A stretch of DNA of 10,372 nucleotides from an uncultured Collinsella sp. (GTDB taxonomy: Bacteria; Actinomycetota; Coriobacteriia; Coriobacteriales; Coriobacteriaceae). The stretch spans positions 1 through 10,372 of the forward strand of contig CABSZR010000034.1 of NCBI GenBank assembly GCA_902482185.1, given 5' to 3'. The notes beneath the pieces were generated by a model. That model had not been told where the DNA came from. It saw only the letters and a program-made list of their open reading frames with translations, and did no database searches. How positions within the stretch are numbered: the stretch's first letter is position 1; every line of letters begins with the position of its first letter. Position numbers and translations under genes: made by a program. Below, one piece after another: positions 7,058 to 10,372 of the stretch.

Positions 7058-8347
7058 CTACTTGCGCAGCGACTTGGGCAGCGGAATGCCGGCGGCGATG
7101 ACGGCGGCGATGATCATACAGATGATGCCTTTGAGCGGGAAGCACATGAGCAACAAGCCCACGACCATAACGGGTTGGCGCATGACCGCACCCATCGTCG
7201 ATGCCGTGCAGACGGCGACGCAAAAGACCGGATCGGCGCCGGTGAGGATGGCCAGTCCGTAGCCCAGGCTTACGCCCGAGAAGATAACCGGGAAGAAGTG
7301 ACCGCCGCGCCAACCAAGGTTGATGAGGGCGGGGGTCAGCATGGCCTTGACCAGACCGGTCGCGATAAGCACGCCGGTGGGAATGGTCAAGTAGGTTTCC
7401 ATGAGCACGTCGGCCTGGGTCTCGCCGGCAAACATGGTGTAGGGCAGGACCGTGCCGCAAATGGCGAGCGCCAGACCGGCTAGCATGGCCTTAACGACAG
7501 GACGCTCCCCTATTGCATGGGCAAGCGCTTCGCTCGCGTGCTCAGAGACAAAGTACAGCCAGCCGCAGATTGTTCCGATCAACGACAGAGGGACGAGCCA
7601 GGTAAGCTCTAGGTTGCCCACCTCGGCGGACTCGAACCTGGGCATGCCCATGCCGCCGCCCACAAGCTGGCCAAGCAGCAGGTAGGTACCCAGACCGCCG
7701 GCAATCGCAATACCGTAGACCACCGTCTTTTGCGCCTTGGGCAGCTTGATGGTGATCTCGCCGGACGCGGAGCCCTCGTCGCCGTCGGCACTACCGGCAA
7801 GCGGCGCCACAAAGCCAAAGACGGGCGCAGTAAAGAGCGCCGTCAGGGCAGCCTGGGTACCCAGCAGCGTGAGCTCCCTAAACTCGGCGCCAAAGCGACG
7901 CATGCGGTCGCCGACCCAGCTGCACAGACCAGCGATAACGCCGGTCAGGCCGGCCTCCGGTCCAATGCTTCCGCCAAACAGCAGCGGCAGCAATGCCGCG
8001 AGCGAAAGCTTGCCCAGGTTGTCGTACGGGTAGCGCCCGTCTTGCTTAACCTTAGCCATCACCTGGTTGAGGTCATCGGTCTTGGTGCCTGTCATCTTTT
8101 CGTACAGACCGATTAACAGGCCGCCCAGCAGACAGACAAAAAACGGGTACGGCAAAAAGCCAAACGGGCCGCTGGCAAGCTCGGGCGAAGAGACGCCCAG
8201 CGCGTGCGGAATCTCGGTCCACAGATAGTCGATACCGTGCTCCATCGCAAAAAAGAACAGCCAGACCGCGGCACCTGCGAACGCACCGGTCACGGCAACG
8301 CTAAGTAAAAACAGCGCGCGGTTTTTGGGTTTGGCAAGGTTATCCAT
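7058..8347 (-). CDS. CLC-superfamily chloride channel/ion antiporter, YfeO-like
   Basis: This is a polytopic membrane protein of 429 residues, in the CLC core size range and without a C-terminal CBS domain. The motif that is usually GREGP reads GGSIGPEAG here (residues 125-133), so a Glu is present but follows Gly-Pro. The GxFxP-like motif is GGHFFPVIF (348-356). From memory, E. coli YfeO carries a similar GPE and RGGxxFP pattern, so this looks like the same poorly characterised branch, not a classical ClcA. A charged, low-complexity stretch at 185-197 (rich in Gly, Ser, Asp and Glu) is a soluble loop. The ATG has GGGAGGA (8358-8352) just before it. A TACAAT at 8392-8387 suggests an independent promoter, 125 bp after the LOG gene on the same strand. 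Ion selectivity (chloride, fluoride or other) is not decidable here. Confidence 0.88.
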   Translation of the reverse strand: MDNLAKPKNRALFLLSVAVTGAFAGAAVWLFFFAMEHGIDYLWTEIPHALGVSSPELASGPFGFLPYPFFVCLLGGLLIGLYEKMTGTKTDDLNQVMAKVKQDGRYPYDNLGKLSLAALLPLLFGGSIGPEAGLTGVIAGLCSWVGDRMRRFGAEFRELTLLGTQAALTALFTAPVFGFVAPLAGSADGDEGSASGEITIKLPKAQKTVVYGIAIAGGLGTYLLLGQLVGGGMGMPRFESAEVGNLELTWLVPLSLIGTICGWLYFVSEHASEALAHAIGERPVVKAMLAGLALAICGTVLPYTMFAGETQADVLMETYLTIPTGVLIATGLVKAMLTPALINLGWRGGHFFPVIFSGVSLGYGLAILTGADPVFCVAVCTASTMGAVMRQPVMVVGLLLMCFPLKGIICMIIAAVIAAGIPLPKSLRK

Positions 8348-8386
8348 CGGGTCCTCCCGCGGTCAAAGTCGACATAGTTACGTTTT

Positions 8387-8392
8387 ATTGTA
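8387..8392 (-). promoter_or_regulatory. Likely -10 element of the CLC gene
   Basis: TACAAT on the minus strand, followed by AAAA, lies 40 bp before the CLC start. No clear -35 is present at 16-18 bp. The rest of the 125-bp gap after the LOG stop holds only a small GCCG/CGGC tetraloop hairpin without a U-tract. Read-through from the upstream genes is therefore possible. Confidence 0.45.
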
Positions 8393-8472
8393 GAGCGAGC
8401 GTTGCCCGAACGAGCCAACCGTCTGCGCCGCGAACGGCACCATTGGGAGCTATAGTGGGGCAAGCTCAAGAC

Positions 8473-9006
8473 TTATCCGTTGATAATCGAGGCAATCTCG
8501 CGCAAATCGTCGGCAAAGTAGATGCCTTGCTGGCGCCTCGGGCTCGAAAGCCCCTTATCAATCATGTGCCCGAGCAGCGCCTTAAGGTCGTTGTAGTAAC
8601 CGTCCAGGTTATACAGGATGCACGGCGCACTCAGGTGCCCCAACGACACCGCGGACATGACCTCGGCAATCTCCTCGAGCGTGCCCGTCCCGCCGGGAAA
8701 GGCAATGAACGCATCGCCGAGCTCAATCATCTTGGCCTTGCGCTCCGCCATATCGCTCGTCACGATGAGGTCATCGATACCGTCATGTTGAAACTCGGCC
8801 TCGATAAAAAAGCTCGGCTCCACACCCGTCACGTGTCCACCCGCCTCGAGTACACTATCGGCAAGCGCACCCATCAGGCCCGATTTTGACCCGCCGTATA
8901 CCAGCGCGTGTCCGTTGGCGCCAATCCAGTTGCCCAGCTCCTGCACCGCGGGCAGAAACGCCGGGGCATTGCCAGTGTTGGCACCCAGGTACACGGTGAT
9001 GTTCAT
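8473..9006 (-). CDS. LOG-family nucleoside-5'-monophosphate phosphoribohydrolase
   Basis: This is a cytoplasmic enzyme of 177 residues, the usual size of the small LOG (TIGR00730) proteins, which cleave the base from nucleoside 5'-monophosphates. Plant and actinobacterial members activate cytokinins; many bacterial ones act on AMP or similar. The nucleotide-binding GGSKSGLMG is at residues 38-46. The hallmark PGGTGTLEE at 104-112 carries the catalytic Glu, and MAERKAKM at 86-93 contains the conserved Arg and Lys. The older label 'lysine decarboxylase' for this family is wrong. The ATG has AAGGGGGA about 7 nt before it. The gene starts 36 bp after the potassium-channel stop on the same strand, so the two are probably co-transcribed. 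The physiological substrate is unknown. Confidence 0.92.
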   Translation of the reverse strand: MNITVYLGANTGNAPAFLPAVQELGNWIGANGHALVYGGSKSGLMGALADSVLEAGGHVTGVEPSFFIEAEFQHDGIDDLIVTSDMAERKAKMIELGDAFIAFPGGTGTLEEIAEVMSAVSLGHLSAPCILYNLDGYYNDLKALLGHMIDKGLSSPRRQQGIYFADDLREIASIING

Positions 9007-9042
9007 ATTCAGTCCCCCTTATCGTGACGCGCGGCGCCCGTT

Positions 9043-9468
9043 TTAGCGCTGGCGTCGACGATACTCGCGCACGCGACGCGAAAGATCGGCAAGCTCGACG
9101 CGATCGAGCTCTTCCAAATGCTCCAAATCATCCATAAAGCGCGCCATGGTGTCCTTTTGACGTATCTTGATAAGCGTATTGCAGTAGTTCACCGCCACGC
9201 CCGTGAGCATGGCGATGTAGAAGATGCTGATGACGCTCAGAATGACGGTAATGGCGCGGGCAACCGGTGTCTCGGCCGGAATGTCACCAAAGCCGATGGT
9301 CGAGACCGTCTCAAAGCTAAACCACAGGCCATCGCCAAACGTGAGGGTCGTGGGCTCGGACAGCCAAACGGCCGTCGAGCACAGCAGATAGAAGATAAGA
9401 AACAGGCCCGTGATGCGCGCAAAGCCAGCCTGGCGCAACACGTCGGTAAGCGTCGTCAACTTGTTCAT
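9043..9468 (-). CDS. Small two-TM potassium channel (Ion_trans_2)
   Basis: This is a membrane channel of 141 residues, forming a presumed tetramer of 2-TM subunits. The first membrane helix is at about 17-36, the pore helix at about 46-56 and the selectivity filter TIGFGD at 57-62 (a TVGYGD variant with Phe for Tyr). The second helix is at about 70-97. The tail (103-141) is highly charged and probably helical or coiled-coil, with no RCK/TrkA_N domain. The ATG at 9468 is chosen because AAAAGGGG lies 6-7 nt upstream and the protein then begins just before the first helix. A longer frame opens at 9573, but its extra 35 residues are encoded by the neighbouring repeat and have no family match. Its promoter is unclear (weak GACAAT at 9515-9510). 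It is followed at 36 bp by the LOG gene. Confidence 0.9.
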   Translation of the reverse strand: MNKLTTLTDVLRQAGFARITGLFLIFYLLCSTAVWLSEPTTLTFGDGLWFSFETVSTIGFGDIPAETPVARAITVILSVISIFYIAMLTGVAVNYCNTLIKIRQKDTMARFMDDLEHLEELDRVELADLSRRVREYRRRQR

Positions 9469-9537
9469 CGCGACCCCTTTTCCCAGACGCCCAATCACGT
9501 TCGCTCGGTATTGTCCCACGCCTCCCCCGCAAACGAA

Positions 9538-9621
9538 ACTAGTCATTGGGGACGTTCTTAAATGACTAGTCAAACAAGAACGTCCCCGATGACTAGTCGT
9601 TTAAGAACGTCCCCAATGACT
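9538..9621. repeat. Nested inverted-repeat element, three copies of a 19-bp motif
   Basis: The motif AAGAACGTCCCCRATGACT occurs at 9541-9559 (minus), 9576-9594 (plus) and 9603-9621 (plus). The outer copies, extended to 21 bp (9541-9561 and 9601-9621), are exact inverses. ACTAGTC/GACTAGTC boxes at 9538-9544, 9564-9571 and 9591-9598 separate them and are themselves palindromic. ACTAGTCATT (9538-9547) and AATGACTAGT (9561-9570) are exact inverses too, so several hairpins can form. There is no U-tract and no transposase here. It looks like a dispersed palindromic element, REP or MITE-like, in the divergent gap between the potassium channel and the last gene. Confidence 0.9.
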
Positions 9622-9670
9622 GCCGGGCGGGAGCGTTTAGCGGTGCAGCTGCCGACTGGGCAGGTTGAGC

Positions 9671-9679
9671 TGGTATCCT
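9671..9679 (+). promoter_or_regulatory. Possible extended -10 promoter of the last gene
   Basis: TGG followed by TATCCT (four of six -10 bases with the TG extension) lies 34 bp before the GTG start. No -35 is visible at the right distance. It is the best candidate between the repeat and the gene. Confidence 0.3.
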
Positions 9680-9713
9680 TATGCGGTAATGTCTCGATTC
9701 GTTAGGATTGCAT

Positions 9714-10372
9714 GTGAGAGCCGCCACTGTCCTTCGTTCAGTTATATATCGCGCCCTGGCCGTTGTGCTTGCCGCGCTTGTCGTGCTGAGTTCTATCGCG
9801 CCTGCCCAGGCTTTTGCCGATGACTCTAGTCAGCCAGTCAAGACGGTCCGCGTTGGTTGGCTCGTCAACAGCGAAGGCTTCCAGAACGGCACCCCCGGGG
9901 AGCGTCTTTCGGGATGGGGCTACGAGTACCTCCAGACCCTGTCGTACTACACGCCCGGCTGGCGGTACGAATACGTCTCCGGCACCTTCACCGAGCTTAT
10001 GGACATGCTCGAGGCGGGCGAAATCGACCTCATGCCCAACATCTCCTATTCCGAGGAACGCGCCCAAAAGCTGCTCTTTTCCTCGAACCCCGAGGGCACC
10101 GAGCGCTACTACATCTACGCCAAGCCCGATCGCGACGACCTGACCAAGGGTGACCCCCAAGCGCTCCAAGGCCTTACCATCGGCTACAACCCCGACGTTA
10201 TGCAAACCTTCGTTGGCCAGCAGTGGCTCGCCAACGAAGGCATTACCTGCACATACAGGGAGTATGACGGGGGATCCATGCTCTTTGACGCACTCGCAAA
10301 CGACGAAGTCGATGCCGTCATCATGAACGACACCATTTCGTCGCCCGATGCCTCCCCCATGTTCTACGTTGG
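9714..10372 (+). CDS. Secreted or membrane-anchored protein with solute-binding sensor domain (3' end outside window)
   Basis: The frame opens at GTG 9714, with AGGA (9704-9707) 6 nt before it, and is still open at the window edge; 219 codons are visible. The overlapping ATG at 9712 is out of frame and stops at once. The N terminus is a signal peptide: MRAATVLRSVIYR, then a hydrophobic core ALAVVLAALVVL and a likely cleavage site after AQA or AFA (residues 31-36). From about residue 42 (VKTVRVGWLVN) it resembles a family-3 periplasmic solute-binding domain. Landmarks are GYEYLQTLSYYTPGWRYEYV, then FTELMDMLEAGEIDLMP and SYSEERAQKLLFSS. This version is typical of extracellular sensor domains fused to GGDEF, EAL or histidine-kinase modules in gut bacteria. 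Whether it continues into such a signalling module or ends as a plain binding protein cannot be seen. No ABC permease gene is adjacent. Confidence 0.82.
   Translation, partial: MRAATVLRSVIYRALAVVLAALVVLSSIAPAQAFADDSSQPVKTVRVGWLVNSEGFQNGTPGERLSGWGYEYLQTLSYYTPGWRYEYVSGTFTELMDMLEAGEIDLMPNISYSEERAQKLLFSSNPEGTERYYIYAKPDRDDLTKGDPQALQGLTIGYNPDVMQTFVGQQWLANEGITCTYREYDGGSMLFDALANDEVDAVIMNDTISSPDASPMFYV

Noticed and set aside
9469..9573. 35-residue N-terminal extension of the potassium channel
   Set aside because: It is encoded partly by the palindromic repeat and a GGGV-type stretch, and a good ribosome binding site lies just before the 9468 start.
9738..10205. A minus-strand frame of 155 codons opposite the last gene
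   Set aside because: The plus strand encodes a signal peptide and a solute-binding-like domain here; the minus frame shows no family features.

Overview
The window is compact, GC-rich bacterial DNA with AAGGAG-type ribosome binding sites, short intergenic gaps and AT-rich -10 elements (TACAAT appears in front of three genes). Gene content, codon use and the style of the intergenic repeats suggest a gut actinobacterium of the class Coriobacteriia, most like Collinsella. That assignment is inferred from recalled gene and repeat style; no marker gene here proves it.

Layout. 1-468: the C-terminal half of an EamA-type transporter, cut by the window edge. 556-1281: uracil-DNA glycosylase (ung), ending in a strong bidirectional terminator shared with the convergent genes. 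1337-2749 (minus): a two-gene operon, a VUT/YhhQ-family transporter (queuosine-precursor importer family) followed by a short-chain dehydrogenase/reductase. It has a good promoter and a leader RNA that can fold as a hairpin plus A-rich tail pseudoknot next to the ribosome binding site. 2906-4519 (minus): peptide chain release factor 3 (prfC). 4520-4991: a 472-bp divergent intergenic region carrying a strikingly regular array of six 20-bp repeats in alternating orientation, then an AT-rich promoter with inverted repeats. 4992-6972: a three-gene operon of a short YtrA-type GntR regulator, an ABC ATPase and an ABC-2 permease. 7058-8347 (minus): a CLC-superfamily ion transporter with a variant ion-pathway motif. 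8473-9468 (minus): a small two-TM potassium channel followed by a LOG-family nucleotide phosphoribohydrolase. 9538-9621: a nested inverted-repeat element. 9714 to the edge: the start of an exported or membrane-anchored protein with a solute-binding-protein-like sensor domain, beginning at GTG.

How the genes fit together. Most loci are independent housekeeping or transport units. The clearest functional unit is the GntR-ABC operon, which is probably autoregulated through the inverted repeats over its promoter. The second is the VUT-SDR operon, where the upstream stop codon lies inside the next gene's ribosome binding site and the leader may be a ligand-sensing RNA. The parts least explained by known families are the alternating repeat array at 4665-4880 and the VUT leader. 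No phage, transposase, CRISPR-Cas, rRNA or tRNA gene is visible.
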